Positions 53,066 through 61,571 of a stretch of 64,000 bases of DNA are shown one piece after another (the first letter of the stretch is position 1; every line of letters begins with the position of its first letter). This DNA comes from an uncultured Lachnospiraceae bacterium. Its GTDB lineage: Bacteria > Bacillota > Clostridia > Lachnospirales > Lachnospiraceae. The notes below the pieces were generated by a model that had not been told where the DNA came from, ran no database searches, and saw only the letters and a program-made list of their open reading frames with translations. The stretch is taken from positions 1 through 64,000 of the forward strand of contig CAJTTO010000023.1 of assembly GCA_910579275.1 (NCBI GenBank), written 5' to 3'. A program made the position numbers and the translations under genes.

Positions 53066-53566
53066 CTACTCAAGACAGATTACATCTTCGGTACCGCGCC
53101 CTAGTCCCGCAATTCCGGTTCTGGCAATTTCAAGAATCTCATAATCCTTAAGAAGACTGATGAACGCCTCTATTTTGGACTGGTTGCCTGTAAGCTCGAC
53201 AATGAGACTGTCGACATTGACATCTATAATCTTTGCCCTGAAAATATCGGCAACCGCAATAATTCCCTGCCGCTTTTCAGGTGTTGACTTAACTTTAATC
53301 AGGCAGAGCTCCCTATAGACACTCTTATCAGGCTTTAACTCACGGATATCCCTGACATCAATCAGCTTCGCCACCTGTTTTTCAATCTGGTCAAGCACTT
53401 CCTCGTCTCCGGAAGCCACAATTGTAATGCGGGTAAAGCGGGAATCTGCCGTGACACCTGCTGTAATACTTTCAATATTGTAACCGCGCCTTGAGAATAA
53501 CCCTGATATACGGCTCAGGACACCGGTATTATTGTCAACTAAAAGCTGGAATACTCGATTTTGCAT
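53066..53566 (-). CDS. ilvN: Acetolactate synthase small subunit, copy 1
   Basis: A 166-residue regulatory subunit. Starts MQNRVFQLLVDNNTGVLSRISGLFSRRGYNIESITAG, the ACT domain that binds valine, followed by the C-terminal IlvN domain (ELCLIKVKSTPEKRQGIIAVADIFRA). It activates IlvB and gives feedback control. A second small subunit gene lies just upstream, so two isoforms may be present. Start at 53566 by AAAGGAG upstream. Confidence 0.93.
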   Translation of the reverse strand: MQNRVFQLLVDNNTGVLSRISGLFSRRGYNIESITAGVTADSRFTRITIVASGDEEVLDQIEKQVAKLIDVRDIRELKPDKSVYRELCLIKVKSTPEKRQGIIAVADIFRAKIIDVNVDSLIVELTGNQSKIEAFISLLKDYEILEIARTGIAGLGRGTEDVICLE

Positions 53567-53683
53567 AATACACTCCTTTTGTGATTTTCCATATTGCAAT
53601 CCACACGTAAATAGCTCTCGACAAAATCACTGCAGCCTGCGAATTACCTTGAATACACAAAGTTTATTTTAGCAAGCTTCATG

Positions 53684-54166
53684 TTAATTGTCAACACATT
53701 TAGGCAAAGCCAGCGTTCCCGTTCTTGCAACTTCGACGATGCTGATGGACTTGAGCATGTCAAGCATTACCTTGATGCGCTCCGGCATATCACATATCTG
53801 TATAATCATGTTGTTGTTTGACATATCCACGATGTCTGCTTTCATAATCTCGCATATTTCCATAATGTCGCGTCGGGTATTCCGGTTATATTTTACCTTA
53901 ATGAGCATTAATTCACGGCTGATGCTGTCCTTTTCATCAAAGGTCTTTACCTTGATAACATCAAGTTTTTTGTTAAGCTGTTTTTCAATCTGCTCGATTG
54001 TCCTTTGGTTTCCGGAACTTACAATCGTCATGCAGGATACTTTGGAATCATCCGTTTCTCCCACTGCAAGGCTGTCAATGTTAAAACATCTCCTTGAGAA
54101 CAGACCTGAGACTTTGCAAAGCACACCGGATCTGTTTTCTACTAAAACGGAATATATTTTTTTCAT
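53684..54166 (-). CDS. Acetolactate synthase small subunit, copy 2
   Basis: A 160-residue paralogue: MKKIYSVLVENRSGVLCKVSGLFSRRCFNIDSLAVGETDDSKVSCM, then LMLIKVKYNRNTRRDIMEICEIMKADIVD. It has the same ACT plus C-terminal layout as the copy downstream, but differs at many positions, including a Cys-rich start region (RRCFNIDS instead of RRGYNIES). Located between ilvB and the other small subunit, 55 bases after ilvB. Either isoform regulation or divergence towards different effector binding; not resolvable from sequence. Confidence 0.9.
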   Translation of the reverse strand: MKKIYSVLVENRSGVLCKVSGLFSRRCFNIDSLAVGETDDSKVSCMTIVSSGNQRTIEQIEKQLNKKLDVIKVKTFDEKDSISRELMLIKVKYNRNTRRDIMEICEIMKADIVDMSNNNMIIQICDMPERIKVMLDMLKSISIVEVARTGTLALPKCVDN

Positions 54167-54221
54167 ACTAACTCTCCATTCTTACTCCTTAGAAACTGTA
54201 TATCCTTTCTTTTACGGTTCC

Positions 54222-55850
54222 TTACTTTACTAAATCCATAGGGTCTACAAGGCATTCCATCAGCATTGTTTCGTCCTGAGCCAGAAATTCTTTTATCTTA
54301 TCCTGGGCATGTGACATATTTTCAACCCGAATAAACGGTATGCCGTATGCTGCGGCAAGTTTTTCCAAATCAGGTGTACCGTCCTTGATATCCACAACCG
54401 AATAACTGTCCTTATACGTATAGTGCTGGAATTCACGCACCATGCCAAGGTAATTATTTTTGATGACAATTATTTTTACCGGAATGTGATGCTGCACAAT
54501 GGTTGCCAGCTCCATCATCGACATCTGGAACGAGCCATCACCACACACTGCAATCACCTGTCTGTCCATATCGCCGCGTTTCGCACCCATGGCTGCCGGA
54601 ATGGAGTAACCCATTGTGCCCATACCGCCCGATGTGAGGAACCGCCCGCCCTTCACAATGTGATAATTGCAGCTCCAAATCTGGTTCTGTCCGACATCAG
54701 CAACGTATACCGCATCTTCTTTCATCTCATTGGAAAGCATCTTAATGAATGCCGCAGGGTCAACGTAATCCGGATTTGGATTTCGTTTCTGAATCATGGT
54801 TTCACGGTATCCCTCCAGCGTGCGAATCCAATCCTCATGTTCACATTCAAATTCTTCCGCGGCAATATCCTCAAAAATATGTCTGGCATCGCCGACAAGC
54901 GGTATCGAAGGCTCTACATTTTTTCCGATTTCAGCCGGGTCAACATCAATGTGCACCAGTGTCTTGTTCGTCGTAATCAAATCCGGCTGGGCAATGGCTC
55001 TGTCTGCCACGCGCACGCCCACCATCACCAGAAGATCCGACTCATTCATGGCTCTGTTGGCAAATGCTTTTCCATTATTTCCAACCATGCCAAAATACAT
55101 GGGATCCTCTGTGGGCATGACCCCAATCCCCATCATTGTCGATACCACAGGAATTCTGTGTCTATGCGCAAATTCGCGAAGCTCTGAAACCGCATCGCTC
55201 AGATGCACGCCTCCGCCTGCACAGATAATAGGTTTTTTTGCTTTTTGCAATTCTTTGATAACTTTCTTTATCTGAACGGAATGTCCTTTTATCGTAGGCT
55301 TATATGCACGAATATTGACTTCATCAGGGTACTTGAAATTCTTGACAGCCGCGTTCTGTACGTCAATTGGAACGTCAATCAGCACGGGTCCCTTTCTTCC
55401 TGAATTTGCTATGTAAAAAGCTTCCTTAAAAATGCGCGGAATATCTTCGGCATCTTTGACAAGGTAGCTGTACTTGACAAAGGATTCAACAGCGCCTGTT
55501 ATATCTGCTTCCTGAAACACATCGCTTCCCAGCAGTTCGCTTTTCACCTGACCGGTAATACAAACCATAGGAATGCTGTCTGCAAATGCTGTCGCGATAC
55601 CTGTTATCAAATTGGTGGCACCCGGCCCGCTTGTAACAGCACATACCCCGACCTTACCAGTGACTCGGGCTTCTCCGCTTGCTGCGTGTGCAGCATTCTG
55701 TTCTGTCCTAACTAATATTGTCCTGATTTCTGAATCGAGAATGCTGTTGTAAAAGGGGCAGATTGCCACTCCGGGATAGCCGTATACTGTTGTAACGCCT
55801 TCATTCTCGAGACACTTTATCATTGCGTCCGCGCCAATCATGATATTCAC
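54222..55850 (-). CDS. ilvB: Acetolactate synthase large subunit
   Basis: A 542-residue biosynthetic-type IlvB. The TPP-binding motif is GDGSFQMSMMELATIVQHHIPVKIIVIKNNYLGM, the FAD/pyrimidine-side region GYPGVAICPFYNSI at the N-terminus, and RTEQNAAHAASGEARVTGKVGVCAVTSGPGATN, with the catalytic Glu in RTEQ, confirm the family. It is about 20-30 residues shorter than many IlvB proteins, mostly at the N-terminus (no long leader). It catalyses the first common step of branched-chain amino acid synthesis, with the two small subunits encoded downstream. Confidence 0.95.
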   Translation of the reverse strand: MNIMIGADAMIKCLENEGVTTVYGYPGVAICPFYNSILDSEIRTILVRTEQNAAHAASGEARVTGKVGVCAVTSGPGATNLITGIATAFADSIPMVCITGQVKSELLGSDVFQEADITGAVESFVKYSYLVKDAEDIPRIFKEAFYIANSGRKGPVLIDVPIDVQNAAVKNFKYPDEVNIRAYKPTIKGHSVQIKKVIKELQKAKKPIICAGGGVHLSDAVSELREFAHRHRIPVVSTMMGIGVMPTEDPMYFGMVGNNGKAFANRAMNESDLLVMVGVRVADRAIAQPDLITTNKTLVHIDVDPAEIGKNVEPSIPLVGDARHIFEDIAAEEFECEHEDWIRTLEGYRETMIQKRNPNPDYVDPAAFIKMLSNEMKEDAVYVADVGQNQIWSCNYHIVKGGRFLTSGGMGTMGYSIPAAMGAKRGDMDRQVIAVCGDGSFQMSMMELATIVQHHIPVKIIVIKNNYLGMVREFQHYTYKDSYSVVDIKDGTPDLEKLAAAYGIPFIRVENMSHAQDKIKEFLAQDETMLMECLVDPMDLVK

Positions 55851-55914
55851 TCTTATCCTTTCAAATCAAATTTGTTTTGCATTTTTATGAAATAAACCTG
55901 CAAAAACATATTTC

Positions 55915-55943
55915 ATTATACATAAAAATGAAGATTAAGTAAA
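55915..55943 (-). promoter_or_regulatory. Promoter of ilvB operon with possible leader structure
   Basis: TTTACT (55938-55943), 17-bp spacer and TATAAT (55915-55920) on the minus strand. The 60-nt leader can form two mutually exclusive hairpins, TGAAATA/TATTTCA and TTTTGCA/TGCAAAA. A weak CodY-like box (TATTATCAGAAAAAA, 55958-55972, 11 of 15 to consensus) lies upstream. No T-box features. Confidence 0.6.
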
Positions 55944-56040
55944 CTGTTATATGAAAATATTATCAGAAAAAAATGACAATTGAGAAGAATTATCAAGGAA
56001 ATACATTCTATTTTTCGCTATCCCGCCCTTAAGGATTGCT

Positions 56041-56069
56041 TTTAACTGTATTTTATGTTAAACTATAAT
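56041..56069 (+). promoter_or_regulatory. Promoter of the lipoprotein gene
   Basis: TTTAAC (56041-56046), 17-bp spacer and TATAAT (56064-56069), 82 bases upstream of the plus-strand lipoprotein. Divergent to the ilvB promoter; the remainder of the 300-base gap shows no gene. Confidence 0.65.
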
Positions 56070-56150
56070 TGTATATTAATGCGTAAAATTTGTACAGTTA
56101 CAACTGTGCAGGAATAACACCTTAAAATAATAGCAGGGATTGGAAAAATT

Positions 56151-56726
56151 ATGTTGAATAAAAGATATAAACTACTGGCTGCCGCACTTTTCTGTGCCCT
56201 CTGCCTGTCAGGATGCAAAAAAACAAACGAAGATGAAATTGCTTTGGCAAGTTTTTCCGCGTCGGTAGAAGACTTCACAAACTACATGAAAGATGCCGAG
56301 GAACAAATAAATGCTCTCGATGCAAGCCAGAAAGAATCTGTCGACGAGCTGCTGTCAATTCTTGACGGAATGGATGACAAAATTGCAACGTTTGGTAAAA
56401 TCACGCCTCCTCCCCAGTATACAGGAATCGCAATTCCGCTTGAAACGGCCTCAGAACATATGTCAAACGCCGCTTCGTATTTTCATTCCGCCTATGAATC
56501 TGAAGTATTTAACGAGAATGATGCGTCTGTCGCATACCAGCATTATGAGATATCAATGAAGTGGCTTCGAGTTACCGGATATATCATAGCAGGCGACAAA
56601 ATTCCTGAATATGAAAATGTCACAGTATACGAGGAGATAAACGACAGCCATATTTTTGACAAATGGTTATCAGATGATGACGATAACGAAACGGCTCCCG
56701 AAGCCACTTCGGAAGCCGTTCATTAA
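56151..56726 (+). CDS. Lipoprotein of unknown function
   Basis: A 191-residue exported lipoprotein: basic N-terminus, hydrophobic stretch and lipobox LSGC with the modified Cys22. The mature part is acidic and helical (FSASVEDFTNYMKDAEEQINAL) followed by a Glu/Asp-rich, low-complexity tail (DDDDNETAPEATSE). No family recognised. Single gene with its own promoter, facing the convergent DUF308 gene. An interaction with the wall or a transport partner is not testable here. Confidence 0.8.
   Translation: MLNKRYKLLAAALFCALCLSGCKKTNEDEIALASFSASVEDFTNYMKDAEEQINALDASQKESVDELLSILDGMDDKIATFGKITPPPQYTGIAIPLETASEHMSNAASYFHSAYESEVFNENDASVAYQHYEISMKWLRVTGYIIAGDKIPEYENVTVYEEINDSHIFDKWLSDDDDNETAPEATSEAVH
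56690..56720. terminator. Hairpin inside the 3' end of the lipoprotein gene
   Basis: AACGGCT (56690-56696) and AGCCGTT (56714-56720), with CCGAAG and CTTCGG extending the stem, overlap the last ten codons; the tail on the plus strand is CATTAAAAACATTC, poor in T. It may terminate the convergent DUF308 gene (minus-strand tail has TTTCG). Confidence 0.45.
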
Positions 56727-56734
56727 AAACATTC

Positions 56735-57307
56735 TTATCCTTTAAAATCACGGATTCTCCTATCTGTATCTTTTTGTGCCAGATAAGAAAAAAACAAAAT
56801 CGCCAAATCCGATCCGCCGTCATAAAGCATGACAAGGCCTATCAGGAACATGGTCACTTCATAGGCAGTGAATGGATTGAGCACCAGAAGAAGTCCGAGA
56901 ACCAGCGTAATACCCGCCGCTATCAGGCTGATCCACCACTTGTCATTTCCGGTTTTCTTGATGTCAAGCGTGTATTCAATGTCCATCAGTCCATGAATCA
57001 ATATAATGATTCCTACGACAACCGGAATAATGGACAGGACAATATGAGGTTTTGTGCATATCCATATTCCGAGCAGAACAAGGACTATCCCCATAATCAT
57101 ATTGAATTTATTGTAAAAACCAAGCCGCTCGCCGCGCACGAAGCCTATTAGCTGGAACGCCCCCATCAGAACGAGTGCACCTCCCAGCACATAGCATAAT
57201 ATTACACCCAAAATGTGCGGCCATATCACAAGGATAAGCCCAAGGATAACCATAATAATTGCATTAATAAAATAATTCTGCTTCATATCCTGTATGATAG
57301 ATTTCAT
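56735..57307 (-). CDS. HdeD/DUF308 family membrane protein
   Basis: A 190-residue protein with six hydrophobic segments in a repeated pattern (IMVILGLILVIWPHILGVILCYVLGGALVLMG, then IVLVLLGIWICTKPHIV and ITLVLGLLLVLNPF), typical of DUF308/HdeD-like proteins linked to acid or membrane stress. Start at 57307 (MKSIIQDMKQ) with GAAGGAGG upstream. Topology six TM, no catalytic motif. Single gene, upstream region AT-rich without a clear promoter. Confidence 0.85.
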   Translation of the reverse strand: MKSIIQDMKQNYFINAIIMVILGLILVIWPHILGVILCYVLGGALVLMGAFQLIGFVRGERLGFYNKFNMIMGIVLVLLGIWICTKPHIVLSIIPVVVGIIILIHGLMDIEYTLDIKKTGNDKWWISLIAAGITLVLGLLLVLNPFTAYEVTMFLIGLVMLYDGGSDLAILFFSYLAQKDTDRRIRDFKG

Positions 57308-57404
57308 GAAACAATACCTCCTTCTTTCCTTTGAAATATTGTAACACACTTTTCCAAAAAATCATACGTTTTCCAGACGAAAATTATATATGCATATTCA
57401 AACA

Positions 57405-57420
57405 GTTACAATTCACACCC
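57405..57420 (+). repeat. Family C stem-loop repeat arm, copy 2
   Basis: GTTACAATTCACACCC is identical over 16 bases to the arm at 1667-1682. Here the mate arm is missing; element D begins six bases downstream. Confidence 0.5.
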
Positions 57421-57424
57421 ACGT

Positions 57425-57588
57425 TAGTGTACTGTCCGGATTATATTCAGGCAAACCTCCTTGCCTAAATTTCCATCAGACTGCGTTGTCGGCGGTCAAC
57501 GATGCCACCGCATCGCCTCCCTTCTCCGCCTTGCTGATGAAAATTTATCCTGCGGAGTTTCGCCAGATATAATCTGGACAGCACACTA
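57425..57588. repeat. Element D: 164-bp interspersed repeat with long inverted ends
   Basis: GTGTACTGTCCGGATTATAT (57427-57446) and ATATAATCTGGACAGCACAC (57567-57586) are inverted 20-bp ends (18 of 20 identical). Nested further inside are GGCAAACCTCC/GGAGTTTCGCC and AAATTTCCATCAG/CTGATGAAAATTT, so nearly the whole element folds into one long hairpin with a GC-rich loop. MITE-like; no reading frame. The right end supplies the TAG stop of the PH-like gene. Confidence 0.65.
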
Positions 57589-57972
57589 GTTTTCGGCGAT
57601 ACCTGTTTTATCCCTGAGAAAAGCGAGCCAGTCTTTTCTTTTTAAAACAGAACATTTCTTCTTGACACTCTTGCCGTTTTCATCCGTATACGTAACCAGA
57701 ATTCCTGTCGGCATGATGGGGATTAAGCCGCCAACATTGCAAAGCTTAAGCTGAGTCATCTTATTGTAAGGTGCGCTAAAAGATGTCGAGCCGCCAAGAC
57801 CACCGACAAATACAAGTCTTTCTGCCGTAAAGAAAAACGTTCCGCTTATCTGTGAGCCAAAATCCCACAAGTCCCCTTTTGTCGTGTCCTGAATCTTATC
57901 TGTCAGTGACAGTAATCCTGAATCCTTAAGTGTACCTTCCCATTCTTTCTTTTTCTGTTCTGTTAAACCCAT
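57586..57972 (-). CDS. PH/GRAM-like domain protein
   Basis: A 128-residue protein with one mixed beta domain resembling bacterial PH or GRAM folds: GTFFFTAERLVFVGG, SAPYNKMTQLKLCNV, GILVTYTDENGKSVKKKCSVLKRKDWLAFL. No catalytic residues; probably binds a ligand or membrane. AAGGAGAAATTAAAA precedes the ATG. Its stop codon (TAG) lies in the end of element D, so the last codons may be shaped by the insertion. Unknown function. Confidence 0.7.
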   Translation of the reverse strand: MGLTEQKKKEWEGTLKDSGLLSLTDKIQDTTKGDLWDFGSQISGTFFFTAERLVFVGGLGGSTSFSAPYNKMTQLKLCNVGGLIPIMPTGILVTYTDENGKSVKKKCSVLKRKDWLAFLRDKTGIAEN

Positions 57973-58125
57973 TTTTAATTTCTCCTTATTATTTGCTGAT
58001 TGTTTGACCTTCCATATGCCAAATTTATATTTTTAGCAACGTTTGTCTAGAAACATTTGCAATCGTATCATATCATATATTTCCTATTCATTTCAAGACT
58101 ATTTTGTCATTATTTGACATTTCAC

Positions 58126-58172
58126 GTAACAATTCAGCCTTCGGCTTCCTGTTACAGGCATCAAGCCATGCA
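58126..58172. repeat. Family A structured repeat, copy 2 (partial)
   Basis: GTAACAATTCAGCCTTCGGC with the CTTCCTGTTAC arm (58126-58156) followed by CATCAAGCCATGCA; nearly identical to the copy at 9007 for about 47 bases, then diverging. It lies between the PH-like gene and ydcF. Confidence 0.65.
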
Positions 58173-58192
58173 TAGCAGAACTTTCAAGAACG

Positions 58193-58966
58193 CTAAAACA
58201 CCCATTCATATAGGATGGCAAGCAGCTCCCTTGCATAATATGTCGGCAGCAGCCACAGCACCGTACTACCGGAAACTGCCCCGTACTCCAGTCCGAAATT
58301 CTCCGCAATTTTCCCAGCCCTGTATTCATGAAATTCATTGGTTGCAATTGCTATGCTTTCATTTAAGCCATGCTCTTTTATAATTTCATATGAAAAGGCA
58401 ATATTTTCGCGGGTTGTCGTTGATTTGTCCTCCTGATAAATGCGTTCCGCCGCAATGCCATGGCTGGTCAAGTAAAGATACATACATTCGGCTTCCGGTA
58501 TCAGTTCATCACTCCCCTGCCCGCCGGACACGATACAAACCGATTTCGGGTTGGCGTTTAAATATTCCAGCGCAGCATTCAGGCGTGCCTCCAGCATGTT
58601 ACTTGGTCGTTCCCCATAGACTTTGCAGCCGAGTACAATTACAGTTGCATTCTCAGAAGGTCTTGCAGCTGCTGCCTTTACCATAAGCGTTGTCATGACA
58701 ATAACCAGAACCAATGCCAAAACAAGCCCTGCTGCCACGATGCTTAGCACAATTTTCCCTACTGTCCTGTGCCAAAATACGCGTATCATTTCATGGATTG
58801 TCGGCATAAACACAGCGTACAGCATAATGCATATGCATACTGCAAGTCCGGAAATATTTCCTATGTTTAAAATCCTGCGCTTTAACACTGGGACGATAAA
58901 ACCGCTGAGTCCTGCTGCGCCAAACAAGAACAATAATAGTCTGGCTATTGTATTTATTTGTTTCAA
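58193..58966 (-). CDS. ydcF: YdcF family protein (DUF218)
   Basis: A 257-residue membrane protein. A TTG start at 58966 is preferred because GGAGG lies nine bases upstream and the frame further upstream runs through a family B repeat. Four hydrophobic segments (about residues 7-95) precede the DUF218 domain with IVLGCKVYGERPSNMLEARLNAALEYL and VSGGQGSDELIPEAECMYLYL. Members bind nucleotide-like ligands or act in SAM or wall metabolism; the role is unclear. ElyC/SanA homologues link the family to envelope integrity. Confidence 0.8.
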   Translation of the reverse strand: MKQINTIARLLLFLFGAAGLSGFIVPVLKRRILNIGNISGLAVCICIMLYAVFMPTIHEMIRVFWHRTVGKIVLSIVAAGLVLALVLVIVMTTLMVKAAAARPSENATVIVLGCKVYGERPSNMLEARLNAALEYLNANPKSVCIVSGGQGSDELIPEAECMYLYLTSHGIAAERIYQEDKSTTTRENIAFSYEIIKEHGLNESIAIATNEFHEYRAGKIAENFGLEYGAVSGSTVLWLLPTYYARELLAILYEWVF

Positions 58967-59019
58967 TATTGTATACCTCCACACTGTCAGCAGTCGGTAT
59001 CTGCCGGCAGTTTTTAATC

Positions 59020-59039
59020 CTAGAACGTGTTTGAAAATC
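59020..59039 (+). repeat. Family B end sequence, copy before ydcF
   Basis: CTAGAACGTGTTTGAAAATC matches the family B end with one change. It lies between the M56 gene end and the ydcF start; no mate arm seen. Confidence 0.4.
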
Positions 59040-59199
59040 CATTCCCGCAACTTTAGCGGCTTGGCATCTGTACGCCAGCCAATCTTGACTCCGAGTCTAT
59101 CACGAATCAATGAATGTGTCAATGAAATAAAACTTTGTCAACTCAGGAACTGTTCAGATATCACTTGTGAACAAGGACGGTATAAATATTTGTAGTTCC

Positions 59200-61053
59200 T
59201 CAATAAGGGCAAACTGTAAGAACGGAATCAGGAACCCAGATGCCGTCTGAACCATACGGACGTATCATCTGCACTGACGCAGTACTGCCGTCCTCATAAA
59301 AATCAAAAGTCACTGTACAGATATCCGGATCCGTGTCCGGTTGATACAGATATGTTCCGACTTTATTAGGGTTATTCAGTATATTGAGAAGCCAGACTGC
59401 CGCAGTATCGGGTTCAAACATATTTTTGTACCCATAGCCCTCCCGATTTTCTTTCGCGTTCTTATTCAGGGCTTCCCCTGCCCCGTTAAATGAATAATAA
59501 TCCATCATCGTCCCCGCAATGCCGTCTGGATAAGCCTGATAAAATTCTCTTGCAACACAGATTCCATCCATAAACGCAAGCGTCTCTGATGTAATAACAC
59601 AGTCAGCCCCCTCCATATCATAAGTGAGCGTTTCTCTCCATACTGTGACATGCGGGTCAGACACCCATGCATAATACAGTATTTCCGCAGAGTGGTCAGT
59701 CACACTGACAATGTGGTAATTACAAGATGTCCCGTTTTCATCATAGGTATCACCCCATGGCCAAGGGCTTGACCAGCCAAAGGAAGCAGCTTCGTACTCA
59801 TCGTCAATGCCCAGAGCGAGCAGTTCCTGCTCCATGAACTGATTCTTCACCTCTTCGCTCGCAAACTTTAGGATTGTCTTTGCGTCACGGTCGCAGAATG
59901 CTTTTGCCCACTGTTCGATTGTCTTCGCCACGGCGGGTATCTTTTCCGTATTTTTTTCCGTGGACAGGGAATCAACCCTTATTTCCTTTATCTGTTTTTG
60001 AATGTGCTGTATTTGTGTATTCGATGGCATATCTCCCTTTTGTGTATACATTTGTACAGGCACACCCGCTTTTTTCTGCGTCATAAAGCATACTGGAACG
60101 ATGATACATGCCAACACTGCCGCTGCCAGCATCCAGAACGCGGGTTTTTGGTAATGCAGGACATTTTTCACACGCTCCTTTACGCTGACCTCGCCAAAAG
60201 CGATTGGACAAGCCGCAGCCATGCGATGTTTTGCCGCACTGTTGAGCAGTGCCTGTGAATATGCTTTTTTATGCTCAGCACCAAGCGCGCGAACAACATG
60301 TTCATCACAGATGAGTTCTATGTCCTTACAGAACATGGCATATGCCGCCCACACGCAAGGATTAAACCAGTGAACCGACAAGAGCAGGTAACCCAAAGGT
60401 TTTATCAGATAATCTTTTCTCCTTTTATGTGTCAGTTCATGTTGAATCACATACAAAATCTCGTCACCGGAAATATTACACGGAATGTAAATGCGCGGAC
60501 GCAGGATTCCAAATAAAAACGGACTTTCAATGTCATCGCTTTGATAGAGCCTTACGGAATCATTCTTATCGTTTATAACGCCGCAGCCAACTGCGGCAGC
60601 ATCTGCCGGCACGGACATCTTAACACGGTTTCTAAGATGCAGATAACTGTACAGCATATATCCGAGCATCAATGCCATACCGGCAATCCAAATCTTCATG
60701 CCAACTGCCACTGCTGTCCGCGATTTATGTCTGACCATTTCGCCAGAAACAGGATAAGTATTCTGCTGAATAGGCTGACTGACAGACTTTTTACTATCCG
60801 TGTTTTCTGCTGCTTCACCAGTCGGCTGTTCCATTTCACCGATGTATGTGTATACCGCCTTCGTATCTGGTATCAGGCTAAAGACGGATTCGACTGAAAA
60901 CGGAAAAATCAGGCGGATTCCAACCAGAATCCACAAAAACATGCGCATGCTTTTTGGCACTTTCCGCAGTAAAAAACGCACAAGTAAAACTGCCAGAATC
61001 AGATAGCCTGCGGAGATACTCATGTGAAAAAGATTCAGAAATAGTTTTTCCAT
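59200..61053 (-). CDS. BlaR1/MecR1-like M56 metallopeptidase with unusual C-terminal domain
   Basis: A 617-residue membrane protein. The N-terminal M56 domain has four hydrophobic segments and a zinc HExxH at His205-Glu206-x-x-His209 (QHELTHKRRKDY). After another membrane segment (around residue 310) comes an extracellular part that does not match the penicillin-binding sensor of BlaR1 (no SxxK-like motif was seen); it contains KTIEQWAKAFCDRDAKTILKFASEEVKNQF and a late beta region. Start at 61053 set by GGAGGATTGGT. Likely a transducer for the BlaI-like repressor encoded upstream; ligand unknown. Confidence 0.85.
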   Translation of the reverse strand: MEKLFLNLFHMSISAGYLILAVLLVRFLLRKVPKSMRMFLWILVGIRLIFPFSVESVFSLIPDTKAVYTYIGEMEQPTGEAAENTDSKKSVSQPIQQNTYPVSGEMVRHKSRTAVAVGMKIWIAGMALMLGYMLYSYLHLRNRVKMSVPADAAAVGCGVINDKNDSVRLYQSDDIESPFLFGILRPRIYIPCNISGDEILYVIQHELTHKRRKDYLIKPLGYLLLSVHWFNPCVWAAYAMFCKDIELICDEHVVRALGAEHKKAYSQALLNSAAKHRMAAACPIAFGEVSVKERVKNVLHYQKPAFWMLAAAVLACIIVPVCFMTQKKAGVPVQMYTQKGDMPSNTQIQHIQKQIKEIRVDSLSTEKNTEKIPAVAKTIEQWAKAFCDRDAKTILKFASEEVKNQFMEQELLALGIDDEYEAASFGWSSPWPWGDTYDENGTSCNYHIVSVTDHSAEILYYAWVSDPHVTVWRETLTYDMEGADCVITSETLAFMDGICVAREFYQAYPDGIAGTMMDYYSFNGAGEALNKNAKENREGYGYKNMFEPDTAAVWLLNILNNPNKVGTYLYQPDTDPDICTVTFDFYEDGSTASVQMIRPYGSDGIWVPDSVLTVCPY

Positions 61054-61117
61054 ACCAATCCTCCATTCCGCTCTTGGCGGCTTAAATAGAAACAAAAAAC
61101 GCAGCCTTTTACATAGA

Positions 61118-61477
61118 CTAATCCTTATACGCATCAATAATCTTTTGAATCTCATCGACTTCCTGTCTTGAGAGATTCTTTTTGCGCATAAAAGCTGCGA
61201 CAAAACTTGGCAGCGAACCTGAAAATGTCCGCTCGACAACCTCGGCGCTCTCTGCTGACTGCACATCCTCCCGAGAAACCAGAGATGTCACGACTGCGCC
61301 CTCAGATTTTAGGACACCGCGCTCTGAGAGCCTGCGTATTACGGTGTATGTGGTGGATTTTTTCCACTCCAATGCCTCATTGCACAGGCGGACAAGCTCA
61401 CTGCTTGTCACAGGTTCATGCGCCCATAAGATTTCGCAGAAACGATATTCACTTTCAAATATTTTTGGTACTTCCAC
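61118..61477 (-). CDS. BlaI/MecI/CopY family repressor
   Basis: A 119-residue winged-helix regulator. The DNA-binding half is VPKIFESEYRFCEILWAHEPVTSSELVRLCNEALEWKKSTTYTVIRRLSERGVL, and the dimerisation/cleavage half has SREDVQSAESAEVVERTFSGSLPSFVAAFM. BlaI-type repressors are inactivated by the M56 protease that is encoded downstream. A long inverted repeat in the promoter (61572-61614) is the probable operator, suggesting autoregulation of the pair. Confidence 0.92.
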   Translation of the reverse strand: MEVPKIFESEYRFCEILWAHEPVTSSELVRLCNEALEWKKSTTYTVIRRLSERGVLKSEGAVVTSLVSREDVQSAESAEVVERTFSGSLPSFVAAFMRKKNLSRQEVDEIQKIIDAYKD

Positions 61478-61571
61478 AGTATCGTCCTCCCCTCTTCAAA
61501 CATACCCATTCAATAGCATATCAAAATACCTTTCCAATGCCCGTTTCTTTCTGTTACACTATATAAAATTA

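Noticed and set aside
54423..55187. Open frame of 254 codons on the plus strand inside ilvB
   Set aside because: It is antisense to a clear ilvB, has no binding site and a biased His/Cys-rich composition typical of shadow frames.
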